From an uncultured Gammaproteobacteria bacterium (GTDB lineage: Bacteria > Pseudomonadota > Gammaproteobacteria > Enterobacterales > Psychrobiaceae), in NCBI GenBank assembly GCA_937139475.1, contig CAKZQF010000138.1:24192-88191 (forward strand): a DNA stretch of 64,000 nucleotides, in the 5' to 3' direction. Under the pieces are notes generated by a model. The model did no database searches and had not been told where the DNA came from. It saw only the letters and a list, made by a program, of their open reading frames with translations. A program made the translations under genes and the position numbers. How positions within the stretch are numbered: position 1 is the stretch's first letter; every line of letters begins with the position of its first letter. Below, piece after piece: positions 33,772 through 42,246 of the stretch.

Positions 33772-35874
33772 ATGCTACCTTATTTTGCTGCCTGTCCTAA
33801 GGGACTAGAATACCTGCTCGTTACAGAAATTGAACAACTAGGCGGGGTAGAAGTGCGCGAATCACTCGCGGGTGTCCGCTTTAAAGCCGATGTAGCCACG
33901 GCCTATCATATCTGTTTATGGTCACGCCTAGCGAGTCGTATTCTGTTGTCATTACACAGCGATGAGGTTCATAGCACCCAGGACATCTATGATGTTGTCT
34001 ACCGCGTTAACTGGCATGTCTATTTTGAAAGCCACAAATCGATTGCGGTAGAATTTACCGGCACCAATGAGTTTATTAACAATACGCAATTTGGTGCGCT
34101 TAAGGCCAAGGATGCCATAGTTGATAAGTTTAGAGATCAAGGCTTTGATCGGCCAAATGTTGATAAGCAACAAGCGGATATCCGTATTGAATGTCGCATG
34201 GTCAATAACAAACTAACCCTTGCACTTAATTTTTCGGGCCGTTCACTACAGCAACGTGGTTATCGTAGTAATGCTGGGGCGGCACCACTTAGGGAAAATC
34301 TTGCAGCGGCATTATTGTTGCGCAGCGGCTGGCAAACCAATAAACCACTGTATGATCCTTTTTGTGGTAGCGGTACCCTTGTTATAGAGGCTGCGTTAAT
34401 GGCCGCCAATATTGCCCCTTCTTTAACACGCGAGAGCTTTGCCTTTGAAGCATTAAAATCATTCAAGGCCGACACTTGGCATGAGATAAAAGCCAGTGCC
34501 CAAGCGATTGCAGATGAAAGCAAAACACGCAAACAATTGTGTATTCGCGGTTCTGATATGGATTCACGCGTATTAAACATTGCTCGTGATAATGCTTATC
34601 GAGCGGGGGTAGAGCACTTAGTTACTTTTGAAGTTGCTAATGCGCTTGAAATTAAACCGCCTTTTGGTAATCAGAAAGGTAACATTGTAACCAATCCACC
34701 ATACGGCGAGCGTTTAGGTGAGCTGTTACCGCTTATCTTTGTTTATCACGGCTTTGCGAAAGCCGTTAAAGCGAAATTTAATGGTTGGGATTTGAGCGTA
34801 TTTAGCTCATCTATCGAGTTGCTAACGGCGATTCGCCTAGCCCCAGATCACAAATACAAATTATTCAATGGCCAGCTTGAGGCTATTCTTGCCAACTATG
34901 CTATCGGTGATGGCGCGTTAAAATCGGTATCAAAACAGGCCGAACCTTTTGCTAATCGCTTGCAAAAAAATCATAAAGTGCTGTCAAAGTGGGCCAAAAA
35001 CGAAGGGGTTGATGCTTATCGCCTTTATGACGCGGATTTGCCTGACTATAACTTAGCGATTGATCGGTATGGCGATAGATGGATCGTTCAGGAATATGCC
35101 GCACCTAAGTTTATGGACAAGACTAAAACAATGCGCCGTTTAATCGAAGCCTTTATTGTGCTTGACCATGTCTTTGATATTGACAGCGCGAACCTTATTT
35201 ATAAAGTTCGTGAGCAGCAGAAGGGTGAAAGTCAGTACGAAAAGCTTAATGAGCATCAAGATAAGTTCATCGTCCATGAGTACAACGCCAAGTTTTTAAT
35301 CAATACTTCTGATTATCTTGATAATGGTTTATTTTTAGATCATCGCTTAACCCGTCAAAAACTGGGAGAGATGGCGAAGGATCAGGACTTCCTTAATCTA
35401 TTTTGCTACACCGGCAGTGCATCCGTTCATGCAGGGCTTGGCGGCGCAAAATCGACCACTAGCGTTGACATGTCAAGGACCTATCTTGATTGGGCAAAAG
35501 AAAACTTTAGAGCAAATGGTTTAAGCGGACCTGAACATCAATTTATCCAGATGGATTGCTTAACCTGGTTGGCGCATTGTCAAAGTCGCTATGATCTAAT
35601 CTTCATCGATCCGCCGACGTTCTCTAATTCAAAACGAATGGCACAGACATTTGATGTCAATCGCGATCATGTGCAACTGCTTAAGAATTTAAAACGTATT
35701 TTACGTGAAGACGGGTTAATAGTGTTCTCTAACAACTCTCGTCAGTTTAAAATGGATCATCGCCAGCTAGAGCGTATTGGATTAATTGCCCAGGAAGTTA
35801 CACAGCACACGATACCACGTGACTTTAAAGGTAATCCAAAGATTCACAACTGTTGGGAGATAACACACGCATGA
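33772..35874 (+). CDS. rlmL: Bifunctional 23S rRNA methyltransferase RlmKL
   Basis: A 700-residue fusion enzyme (E. coli 702). The N-terminal RlmL half makes m2G2445: a THUMP domain (about 45-155), motif I DPFCGSGTLVIEAALM and the NPPYGERLG catalytic motif. The C-terminal RlmK half makes m7G2069: FLNLFCYTGSASVHAGLGGA and DPPTFSNSKRM. The two unwind and modify helix 74 during large-subunit assembly. The stop overlaps the ATG of the downstream glutaredoxin-like gene by four bases, and uup follows, as in E. coli where rlmL is followed by uup. Confidence 0.96.
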   Translation: MLPYFAACPKGLEYLLVTEIEQLGGVEVRESLAGVRFKADVATAYHICLWSRLASRILLSLHSDEVHSTQDIYDVVYRVNWHVYFESHKSIAVEFTGTNEFINNTQFGALKAKDAIVDKFRDQGFDRPNVDKQQADIRIECRMVNNKLTLALNFSGRSLQQRGYRSNAGAAPLRENLAAALLLRSGWQTNKPLYDPFCGSGTLVIEAALMAANIAPSLTRESFAFEALKSFKADTWHEIKASAQAIADESKTRKQLCIRGSDMDSRVLNIARDNAYRAGVEHLVTFEVANALEIKPPFGNQKGNIVTNPPYGERLGELLPLIFVYHGFAKAVKAKFNGWDLSVFSSSIELLTAIRLAPDHKYKLFNGQLEAILANYAIGDGALKSVSKQAEPFANRLQKNHKVLSKWAKNEGVDAYRLYDADLPDYNLAIDRYGDRWIVQEYAAPKFMDKTKTMRRLIEAFIVLDHVFDIDSANLIYKVREQQKGESQYEKLNEHQDKFIVHEYNAKFLINTSDYLDNGLFLDHRLTRQKLGEMAKDQDFLNLFCYTGSASVHAGLGGAKSTTSVDMSRTYLDWAKENFRANGLSGPEHQFIQMDCLTWLAHCQSRYDLIFIDPPTFSNSKRMAQTFDVNRDHVQLLKNLKRILREDGLIVFSNNSRQFKMDHRQLERIGLIAQEVTQHTIPRDFKGNPKIHNCWEITHA

Positions 35875-36098
35875 GTGAGCCTGCAGTAACATTATACTCC
35901 ACTGACGGTTGCCATTTATGTGAATTGGCAGCCCAGCAACTGAACCAATTGAATGTCACTTATATTACCGTTGATATTATCGACGACCCTGACTTGGTTT
36001 CCCGCTATGGTATTACTATTCCTGTTGTGCGCAAAGCGGACAGCAGTGAGCTCAATTGGCCATTTGAAATTAACCAGCTAGCCAACTTTTTGGAATAA
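35871..36098 (+). CDS. Glutaredoxin-like protein (DUF836 type)
   Basis: A 75-residue thioredoxin-fold protein: beta strand VTLYSTDG, redox motif CHLC (residues about 14-17), helix ELAAQQLNQL, strand VTYITVDII, and the conserved cis-Pro segment ITIPVVRK. It lacks the glutathione-binding features of classic glutaredoxins. Its ATG overlaps the rlmL stop (ATGA), and uup follows within 6 bases, so the three are co-transcribed. A redox role is likely, the partner unknown. Confidence 0.85.
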   Translation: MSEPAVTLYSTDGCHLCELAAQQLNQLNVTYITVDIIDDPDLVSRYGITIPVVRKADSSELNWPFEINQLANFLE

Positions 36099-36104
36099 AA
36101 TTTT

Positions 36105-38003
36105 ATGTTAATACGTTTAACGAACGCGCAATTGGCCTTCGGCACCCATGTAATTCTTGATAAAGCCGACTTCCAGGTTAATGCTAATGAGCGGGTGTGT
36201 CTTGTTGGTAAGAATGGCACCGGTAAATCTACCTTAATGAAGATCATTGCCAAGCAAATGGATCTTGATGGCGGTGACCTGCATTACAACAGTGATATCG
36301 TGGTCGCTCGCTTGGAGCAGGATCCACCAGAAAAGGCGCAAATGTCTGTCTTTGATTTTGTTTCCTCGGGGATAGCGCACGTTGGCCAACTTATTGCCGA
36401 CTATCATCACGTGTTATTGGATTTAGAGTCCAACTACAGCGATGCAGTGATGGATAAGCTGTCTAAGTTACAGAGTAAAATGGATGATAACGATGCCTGG
36501 TTATTTGAAACACGCATTAATACGGTGCTTGAGCAATTATCGTTACCAGCGGATAAGCAGTTAAGCGAATTATCTGGTGGCTGGTTACGTAAAGCGGCAT
36601 TGGCTAAAGCGTTAGTGCAACAGCCTGATGTATTGCTCCTAGACGAGCCGACCAATCACTTGGATTTGAATGCCATTGGTTGGCTGGAAAAAGTATTGCT
36701 CGATTTTCGAGGGGCAATCGTCTTTATCAGTCATGACCGCGCCTTTATTCGAAAAATGGCTACGCGCGTGATTGACCTTGACCGTGGTAAGCTTAATTCA
36801 TGGCCTGGTACTTATGGTGACTATTTGGTCGCTAAGGAAGAGTCGCTACGTGTTGAGCAAGAGCAAAATGCGTTATTTGATAAGAAATTAGCTCAAGAAG
36901 AGGTATGGGTTCGTCAAGGAATAAAGGCGCGCCGAACTCGTAATGAGGGGCGTGTTCGTGCCTTAGAGCAACTGCGCCTTGAGCGTAAAGCGCGCCGCGA
37001 AGTAGTGGGTAAGGCTAAGATGACGCTCGCCAGCACATCTAAATCCGGTAAGCTTGTGTTTGAAATAGATAACCTAAGTTACGCTTACGAAACCAAACCC
37101 ATTGTTACCGATTTTACATCACGTGTTATACGGGGCGACCGCATTGCATTGGTTGGCCCTAACGGTTGTGGTAAGTCGACATTGCTTAAGTTGTTACTTG
37201 GTAATCTAGATCCAGCAAAAGGAGAAATCAAAACCGGTACTTTACTTGATGTAGCCTATTTTGATCAGCACCGAGCAGCGCTGGACTTAGATAAAACGGT
37301 ACAAGAAAACGTCGGTGACGGTAAGGACGATGTGGAGCACAACGGGCGGACTCGACATGTACTAGGTTACTTACAAGATTTCCTTTTCTCGCCAGCCCGC
37401 GCTCGTACGCCAGTGAGAGCTTTATCCGGTGGTGAAAAAAATCGTTTGTTGTTGGCAAAATTGTTTCTAAAACCAAACAACATGTTAGTGCTCGATGAGC
37501 CAACCAATGATCTAGATATTGAAACCCTAGAACTACTAGAGTCACTAGTACATGCCTATCAAGGTACCTTACTCTTGGTAAGCCATGACCGTGAGTTTAT
37601 CAACAACACCGTAACCTCGAGTTGGTGGTTTGGTGCTAACGGCGTGATTGAAGAGTTTGTCGGGGGCTATGAAGATGCTGTTAATCAAGGGGCGGTATTA
37701 TTTGACCCTGAGAGCTATAAGCCAAATGCGCCGATAAAAGAAAAGGCAGCGCCAGAACCTGTGGCCACCGCGCCTGTCGCTAAGAAACTAAGCTACAAGG
37801 AACAGCGTGAACTCGATTTATTACCAGAGAAAATGGAATTACTTGAACAAAAAATTAGTGATTTGGAAACACAAATGTCGCAAAGCGACTTTTTTAGCCA
37901 AGAGAGTAAGATAACTCAACCGGTAATTAAGGCATTAGAAGAGGCTCAGGCGGAATTGGAAGTATGTTTTGAGCGCTGGGAACACCTAGATAGCTTGGGC
38001 TAA
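36105..38003 (+). CDS. uup: ABC-F ATPase Uup
   Basis: A 632-residue ABC-F protein (E. coli Uup 635) with two nucleotide-binding domains and no membrane segments. Walker A motifs are GKNGTGKST and GPNGCGKST; signature motifs are LSGGWLRKAALAKAL and LSGGEKNRLLLAKLF; Walker B segments are LLLDEPTNHLDL and LVLDEPTNDLDI. The C-terminal 85 residues form the charged coiled coil (KEQRELDLLPEKMELLEQKI) that binds DNA in Uup. Uup acts on ribosomes and limits precise transposon excision and tandem-repeat deletion. It is the last gene of the rlmL operon, with a terminator 16 bases downstream. Confidence 0.94.
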   Translation: MLIRLTNAQLAFGTHVILDKADFQVNANERVCLVGKNGTGKSTLMKIIAKQMDLDGGDLHYNSDIVVARLEQDPPEKAQMSVFDFVSSGIAHVGQLIADYHHVLLDLESNYSDAVMDKLSKLQSKMDDNDAWLFETRINTVLEQLSLPADKQLSELSGGWLRKAALAKALVQQPDVLLLDEPTNHLDLNAIGWLEKVLLDFRGAIVFISHDRAFIRKMATRVIDLDRGKLNSWPGTYGDYLVAKEESLRVEQEQNALFDKKLAQEEVWVRQGIKARRTRNEGRVRALEQLRLERKARREVVGKAKMTLASTSKSGKLVFEIDNLSYAYETKPIVTDFTSRVIRGDRIALVGPNGCGKSTLLKLLLGNLDPAKGEIKTGTLLDVAYFDQHRAALDLDKTVQENVGDGKDDVEHNGRTRHVLGYLQDFLFSPARARTPVRALSGGEKNRLLLAKLFLKPNNMLVLDEPTNDLDIETLELLESLVHAYQGTLLLVSHDREFINNTVTSSWWFGANGVIEEFVGGYEDAVNQGAVLFDPESYKPNAPIKEKAAPEPVATAPVAKKLSYKEQRELDLLPEKMELLEQKISDLETQMSQSDFFSQESKITQPVIKALEEAQAELEVCFERWEHLDSLG

Positions 38004-38018
38004 TATAGTGTTCGCTAG

Positions 38019-38049
38019 AAAAGGTTTAGCATTTGCTGAACCTTTTTTT
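38019..38049 (+). terminator. Terminator of rlmL-uup
   Basis: Stem AAAAGGTTTAGC/GCTGAACCTTTT with one G-T pair, small loop and seven T (to 38049). Confidence 0.92.
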
Positions 38050-38328
38050 GCTTTTGTGGTCTTTATAACTGCGCGAATTATTGCAGGACAAATTCCAATA
38101 ATAAAGCTGGTCATTTTTGAGCGACCAATTAAATAACGGCGCTTAAATTTATTATCGTTACAAAGTTGGCCATCTAATTACTAGAATTGTTAGAATTATT
38201 TCAACAAAACATCAAGTTTCATTGCATCCAATGGATTTTAATTGAATAATGCTGTCCATAAGCAGCAAATTTAGGGTTTAGCCCAGTATGAAATGGCGTA
38301 ATGCCTTTCGTAAGTAGCAGGAATTATA
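38050..38328 (+). other. Intergenic region before the DUF3466 gene
   Basis: With the preceding terminator this is a gene-free stretch of about 325 bases. It is AT-rich and holds a short inverted repeat TGGTC/GACCA (38108-38112 and 38123-38127) and the AGGA ribosome binding site of the next gene. I see no convincing promoter or small gene. Confidence 0.4.
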
Positions 38329-40188
38329 ATGAAAAATAAGTTACAACTGTCTTTGATCGCAGCTTCTTTAAGTGCCTGTTTTGGTGCAAATGCTGTAGTT
38401 TATAAAATCGAGAATATCGATGAATTCTTTAAAGTAAATGGTACGATTGAAAATAGCCGCAGTGGCTTTGGCGTAAGCGCCAATTCAAACGGCTTATACA
38501 TTGGCGGTGCTTCCGGGCAATTCGCGCCAGTGCTGTCTGAGGAAGATGAAGAGTTACTCACCAACACCCGCGTTGATACAGCGCTAACGCAAGCGAGTGA
38601 AACCAATACCTACGCGCCAAAGCTTTTGCCTAAAGCGTCTAACCTTGTTTTTACCTTTGATAATGACAATCAACCAAGCTTCCTCTCACTTTTTGAAGAA
38701 GTTATTGATCCTGAAGCACTGGGCGATGCCGTAACGGTTGAAAGCTTCGCGTTTGATACTAATGCCGATAGCATTATCGTTGGCACGACCAGCTCGGTAG
38801 CCCATGCGCTTGATGACCCTGACCAAAGTGACGGTAACAGCCTAAAAGATGAGCCATTTTATGCTTTTGACTACCGTCAACGTGCCTTTGTGCTAGATAA
38901 TGGTGTGATGCATACCTTCGCTCCTGAATTTTCTACTTACGGTGGTCAAAGTGGGATCACCTCGATAAATGATAATGGCCTGGTGGTTGGTTACGAAAGT
39001 GTCGGAATAGAACCTTATTACGTAGAGCAAATTGAAAAGCTTTGCCTAGATAGCTACAAGGATACTATTCCATTAGCGATCTGTACCCAAGGATTCTCAT
39101 ATAACGGCAAGAGCAACAATGAAACCCGCTATATGCTGCAGGCCGTTAGCTGGCAATACAGTAATGGCGCTTTATCTAATCGTACCCCATTAGGGATTCT
39201 TGGTGAGCGTGTGGAAGGGGACAACTTCTATCGTTATAACTCAATCGCGCTTGACGTTAATAATAACGGAATCGCTGTCGGTCGCAGTGTTGCGTTTCGA
39301 GATGGCAAACAAGAGACACGCTATCGCTTTGACATAGCCACGATCTTTCATAACAATGAAGTGATCGACCTGATGGACCACAGTGAAGATACCTGGGTCG
39401 GTTCTGCGTCAACAGCAATCAATGACAGCGATGTTGTCGTTGGTTATGTGACTAAATACATCAACGGTTATCCACGCAACAAAATGTTTGTCTACGACAT
39501 GGCTGCTGCCTCTCCAGAAGTCACCTTTCCAAGCGACTTCTTTAGCGGTGAGTCTGATTTAGCCAGTAACCCAAAGGATATCAACAACGATAGCTTGGTG
39601 GTCGGTTCTATTGACATTGATGGAGGGAGCAGCACCTCTCGCCGTACCCACGCGTTTTTATATGATAATAAAAGTGCAGACTTTAGCGATGTTAACGACC
39701 TATTGACCTGTGGTTCTAAAGGTTATGTGCAAACTGGTGATACTTGGCAGAAACACCAGGTTGAGGCAAGTGGCGGTGACGGACAAACCATAAGTTACGA
39801 CGTTGCTATAAGTGTTGTTGACGCAAACAACATTACCGATGACGGCACCATTATGGCAACTGCCTTGGTAACGCTACCAAGGGTTAAAACCCAGTGGCGA
39901 GATGCTGATGGCAATATTACTACTACACCAGATGAAAACTCTGTTGAAGAAGTGGTTAAGGATGCCAATGGCAATGTTGTCTTTGATACCGATAGCGAAG
40001 GACGCCCGATCACCGAACAAATTCCACGTGCAGTAATACTTAAACCTACAGACGAAGCGGTCTGTAGCGTTGTTGAAGATACTTCGCAAGATTTTGTCTA
40101 TAAACGTAGCGGCGCAAACTTCGGACTGTTTGGATTATTGCTTGCCGGTATGGGCTTATTTAGACGCAAATTGCGTTTTAGAAAATAA
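38329..40188 (+). CDS. DUF3466 family exported protein with C-terminal sorting signal
   Basis: A 619-residue protein with signal peptide MKNKLQLSLIAASLSACFGA and mature start near VVYKIENIDEF. Several HAF-like repeats are visible (SINDNGLVVGYES, DVNNNGIAVGRSV, AINDSDVVVGYVT, DINNDSLVVGSID), predicting a propeller. The last 25 residues are a tripartite tail: SGANFG, a hydrophobic stretch LFGLLLAGMGLF, then RRKLRFRK, like GlyGly-CTERM signals handled by rhombosortase. DUF3466 proteins near uup are common in Alteromonadales; their function is not known. AGGA precedes the ATG. Confidence 0.87.
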   Translation: MKNKLQLSLIAASLSACFGANAVVYKIENIDEFFKVNGTIENSRSGFGVSANSNGLYIGGASGQFAPVLSEEDEELLTNTRVDTALTQASETNTYAPKLLPKASNLVFTFDNDNQPSFLSLFEEVIDPEALGDAVTVESFAFDTNADSIIVGTTSSVAHALDDPDQSDGNSLKDEPFYAFDYRQRAFVLDNGVMHTFAPEFSTYGGQSGITSINDNGLVVGYESVGIEPYYVEQIEKLCLDSYKDTIPLAICTQGFSYNGKSNNETRYMLQAVSWQYSNGALSNRTPLGILGERVEGDNFYRYNSIALDVNNNGIAVGRSVAFRDGKQETRYRFDIATIFHNNEVIDLMDHSEDTWVGSASTAINDSDVVVGYVTKYINGYPRNKMFVYDMAAASPEVTFPSDFFSGESDLASNPKDINNDSLVVGSIDIDGGSSTSRRTHAFLYDNKSADFSDVNDLLTCGSKGYVQTGDTWQKHQVEASGGDGQTISYDVAISVVDANNITDDGTIMATALVTLPRVKTQWRDADGNITTTPDENSVEEVVKDANGNVVFDTDSEGRPITEQIPRAVILKPTDEAVCSVVEDTSQDFVYKRSGANFGLFGLLLAGMGLFRRKLRFRK

Positions 40189-40195
40189 TTCTTAG

Positions 40196-40238
40196 GATCA
40201 TTAACTTAGTAATCTTTTGCTATTTAATGATCATTTTT
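40196..40238 (+). terminator. Probable terminator of the DUF3466 gene
   Basis: A 9-bp stem GATCATTAA/TTAATGATC (40196-40204 with 40224-40232) with a 19-base loop, followed by ATTTTT. The long loop makes it a weaker candidate. Confidence 0.55.
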
Positions 40239-40268
40239 GCTTGATCGTTTAGTTTAATTTGGTTAAAA

Positions 40269-40310
40269 ATGGAGCAGTGATATCGATGGATATCACATGT
40301 TCTGCTCCAT
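40269..40310 (+). other. Strong hairpin upstream of rmf
   Basis: Outer stem ATGGAGCAG/CTGCTCCAT (40269-40277 with 40302-40310), inner stem TGATATC/GATATCA (40278-40284 with 40289-40295), GATG loop and a six-base bulge on the 3' side. No T-tract follows, so it is not a simple terminator. It may be the 5' end of the rmf message or a separate structure. Confidence 0.5.
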
Positions 40311-40390
40311 AATTAATCGGTTCAACCCTGGTAGGTTTGCACTTTGGAAGTGGCTTTGAGTATGTAACTGGTTTGTTTGTGAGCAATGCG

Positions 40391-40420
40391 TAGTGATGCC
40401 ACACCGGGTGGACATCACTA
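40391..40420 (+). promoter_or_regulatory. Leader hairpin just before rmf
   Basis: TAGTGATG (40391-40398) pairs with CATCACTA (40413-40420), with CCAC/GTGG extending it inward. It ends 13 bases before the GAGGA ribosome-binding site. The E. coli rmf message is known for exceptional stationary-phase stability; a similar role is inferred. Confidence 0.5.
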
Positions 40421-40445
40421 AGTTATGATCAATGAGGATTACTAG

Positions 40446-40625
40446 ATGAATAGACAGAAAAGAGATCGCAATCAACGTGCATTTTCTAAAGGTTTTCAAG
40501 CAGGAACGCAAAGTCAGAGTAAAAACAATTGTCCTTACAGTACCACAGAGCAGAAACAGCAGTGGTTAGGCGGTTGGCGAGAAGGTTGTGAAGAACGCGC
40601 TAACGGGTTCTTTAGCCGACTGTAA
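40446..40625 (+). CDS. rmf: Ribosome modulation factor
   Basis: A 59-residue basic protein (E. coli RMF 55) that dimerises 70S ribosomes into inactive 100S particles in stationary phase. Residues 1-20 MNRQKRDRNQRAFSKGFQAG and the later CPYSTTEQKQQWLGGWREG match the E. coli protein at the family's most conserved positions (MxRQKRDR, G-x-QAG, CPY, QWLGGWRE). GAGGA lies 8 bases before the ATG. The leader contains two stable hairpins, and a terminator follows 20 bases after the stop, so rmf is monocistronic. Confidence 0.95.
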   Translation: MNRQKRDRNQRAFSKGFQAGTQSQSKNNCPYSTTEQKQQWLGGWREGCEERANGFFSRL

Positions 40626-40645
40626 CCACACGAAACAAATTATTT

Positions 40646-40672
40646 AAAGCACTGGTTAAACCGGTGCTTTTT
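40646..40672 (+). terminator. Terminator of rmf
   Basis: A 10-bp stem AAAGCACTGG/CCGGTGCTTT (one T-G pair) with a TTAAA loop, then TTTTT including the last stem bases. Confidence 0.85.
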
Positions 40673-40737
40673 GGTTTTATAGCTAAGCGCCTGACAAAAA
40701 ATAGTAGTATTTAAGTCTGGCAGATAGGAATAAATCG

Positions 40738-40965
40738 ATGAAAAAAGTAGTACTTTATACGATGAATGGTTGTAGTGCCTGCGCCAGTGCTCAGCAATAT
40801 TTCGACAAACAGCGGATTAAGTATCGCTTATGCAATGTGAAATCACCCGCTGGTGCGAAAGAGTTTGCTCGATTACGAATGCGTGGCGTGCCAGTTATCA
40901 AGGTTAGCGATCAACTGCTTTACGGCTTTTCGGTGAAAAAATTTGAGCAGCTATACCGAGATTAA
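40738..40965 (+). CDS. Small glutaredoxin family protein
   Basis: A 75-residue thioredoxin-fold protein: strand KKVVLYTMNG, redox motif CSAC (residues 12-15), helix ASAQQYFDKQ, then the cis-Pro segment MRGVPVIKVSD and LLYGFSVKKFEQL. It resembles NrdH-type or small glutaredoxins but lacks the CPYC motif. AGGA lies in the leader nine bases before the ATG. It is a single gene; its electron partner cannot be deduced from the neighbours. Confidence 0.85.
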   Translation: MKKVVLYTMNGCSACASAQQYFDKQRIKYRLCNVKSPAGAKEFARLRMRGVPVIKVSDQLLYGFSVKKFEQLYRD

Positions 40966-40988
40966 TCTTACCACTTGTCATTTTCGCC

Positions 40989-41017
40989 ACGACAGTTTAT
41001 TTCATATCAGTTATAAT
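40989..41017 (+). promoter_or_regulatory. Candidate promoter of the membrane protein gene at 41051
   Basis: ACGACA (40989-40994), 17-base spacer, perfect TATAAT (41012-41017). The predicted start leaves a leader of about 27 bases. Confidence 0.55.
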
Positions 41018-41050
41018 CCCAGCCAATTTTTTTAACTGAGTGATACCCCC

Positions 41051-41785
41051 TTGCAAGACATCTCTTTTTATAACATTGTGTTTCCAATCTTGAGCTTGAT
41101 GCCGATTTTTGCACTGGCGATCATTTGCCTTATTTTAAAACACGGCCAACTATGCCCAGGACAGCATAGCCGTATTCAAGCAGAACTTATTACGATCTGG
41201 ACTGTATTGTTTGTTGGCGTAATGATTGGCGCAGAAACGCAGACTAGTACCTGGGTATTGGTTGTTGGTGGTCTGGGAGGTGCGTATGGTATTTTGCTTA
41301 GTATCTGGCAAGGGAAGTTACCAAACAAACGTGCGATACCAGACAAAGCAATTTATTTTGCGATGTTACCGTTAACTATTTATGGTTTAGTGCTTATTTG
41401 GATGCAGCCGAGCTGGTTTGTGTTATTACCAATGGCAATCACAGGGGCCGTATTAGCCAACCTGTTATTAGTGAAAGCCCGCCATCGATTGGAAGCGTTT
41501 AATCGATTACTGCCTTACGGTGGCATTGTCGGCACTATCTTGTCATTGGTTTTAGTTTCATGGACTATTTACGCGGCGGGCGAGGGCTTATTTAACGCGG
41601 ATATGCAAAGAGATTTACTATGGGCATTGGGCTTCTTACTTCTGGGCTTGAGTCTGTGGGTATTACCCTTGGTGTCTGACAACCCACAAAGCAACACTTT
41701 GCTGGGGATCGCAACGTTTTTGCTGCTAATAGCCCAGATCCTAACCTATGAAGTGGTGGTATTACTAACCATCAATATGGCTTGA
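41051..41785 (+). CDS. Polytopic membrane protein of unknown function
   Basis: A 244-residue protein with about eight hydrophobic helices (for example IVFPILSLMPIFALAIICLI, LGGAYGILLSIW, YFAMLPLTIYGLVLIWM, LLLIAQILTYEVVVLLTI) and short basic loops. I do not recognise a family. The start is probably TTG at 41051, since an in-frame stop lies at 41033-41035 and the next ATG (41099) would cut into the first helix; no clear ribosome binding site is seen. It is convergent with glpE-yejM, separated by the hairpin at 41817-41844, and has its own promoter candidate. Confidence 0.75.
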   Translation: MQDISFYNIVFPILSLMPIFALAIICLILKHGQLCPGQHSRIQAELITIWTVLFVGVMIGAETQTSTWVLVVGGLGGAYGILLSIWQGKLPNKRAIPDKAIYFAMLPLTIYGLVLIWMQPSWFVLLPMAITGAVLANLLLVKARHRLEAFNRLLPYGGIVGTILSLVLVSWTIYAAGEGLFNADMQRDLLWALGFLLLGLSLWVLPLVSDNPQSNTLLGIATFLLLIAQILTYEVVVLLTINMA

Positions 41786-41816
41786 TTGGCGTTTACTGTT
41801 TTCACAAAATGACAAT

Positions 41817-41844
41817 ATAGGTGCTTGGGAAACCAAGCTCCTAT
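41817..41844. other. GNRA-loop hairpin between convergent genes
   Basis: A 12-bp stem ATAGGTGCTTGG/CCAAGCTCCTAT with one mismatch and a GAAA tetraloop. There is no T-tract on either strand. Its place between the 41051 gene and glpE suggests a shared 3'-end structure for both messages. Confidence 0.6.
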
Positions 41845-41902
41845 ACAGATTAGATAGGTAAGTTTGCTACTATCACTTGCAAGGTATGATTCCTATAGCG
41901 CT

Positions 41903-42229
41903 TTATTCCGATGCGTTAGTGGCATTGGCATACGCCTCAAAACCACCATCTAGCGAGTATACCTCGTCAAATCCTCGTTCAACGAGAAATTGCGCTACCC
42001 CTTGGCTACTAATACCGTGGTAGCAGCAGACCACCATTGGTATATCCATGTCGCAGTCAGCAATGTGTTGCTCCAGGTTTCCCTGATTAAGATTAAATGC
42101 CTTGGGGATGTGAGATAAAGCAAACGATTGCTGATCGCGTGTATCAACAATGTTGATAGTTTGTTCGTTACTTAGGGCCTTAAGTTCAGCCACGCTGATA
42201 TGTTTAAACTGCATCTGTTGTGTTTCCAT
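41903..42229 (-). CDS. glpE: Thiosulfate sulfurtransferase GlpE (rhodanese)
   Basis: A 108-residue single-domain rhodanese, as long as E. coli GlpE (108). It moves sulfane sulfur from thiosulfate to cyanide or thioredoxin. The active-site loop CYHGISSQGVAQF carries the catalytic Cys; IVDTRDQQSFALSHIPKAF and SLDGGFEAYA are the other family markers. It lies 17 bases downstream of yejM on the same strand and is probably co-transcribed with it. An alternative ATG five codons in has GGAAA upstream; the longer form is kept here. Confidence 0.92.
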   Translation of the reverse strand: METQQMQFKHISVAELKALSNEQTINIVDTRDQQSFALSHIPKAFNLNQGNLEQHIADCDMDIPMVVCCYHGISSQGVAQFLVERGFDEVYSLDGGFEAYANATNASE

Positions 42230-42246
42230 TAATATCTTTTAATCAA

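Noticed and set aside
38108..38127. TGGTC/GACCA inverted repeat as a third FadR-like site
   Set aside because: The half-sites are ten bases apart, whereas FadR half-sites are adjacent; spacing does not fit.
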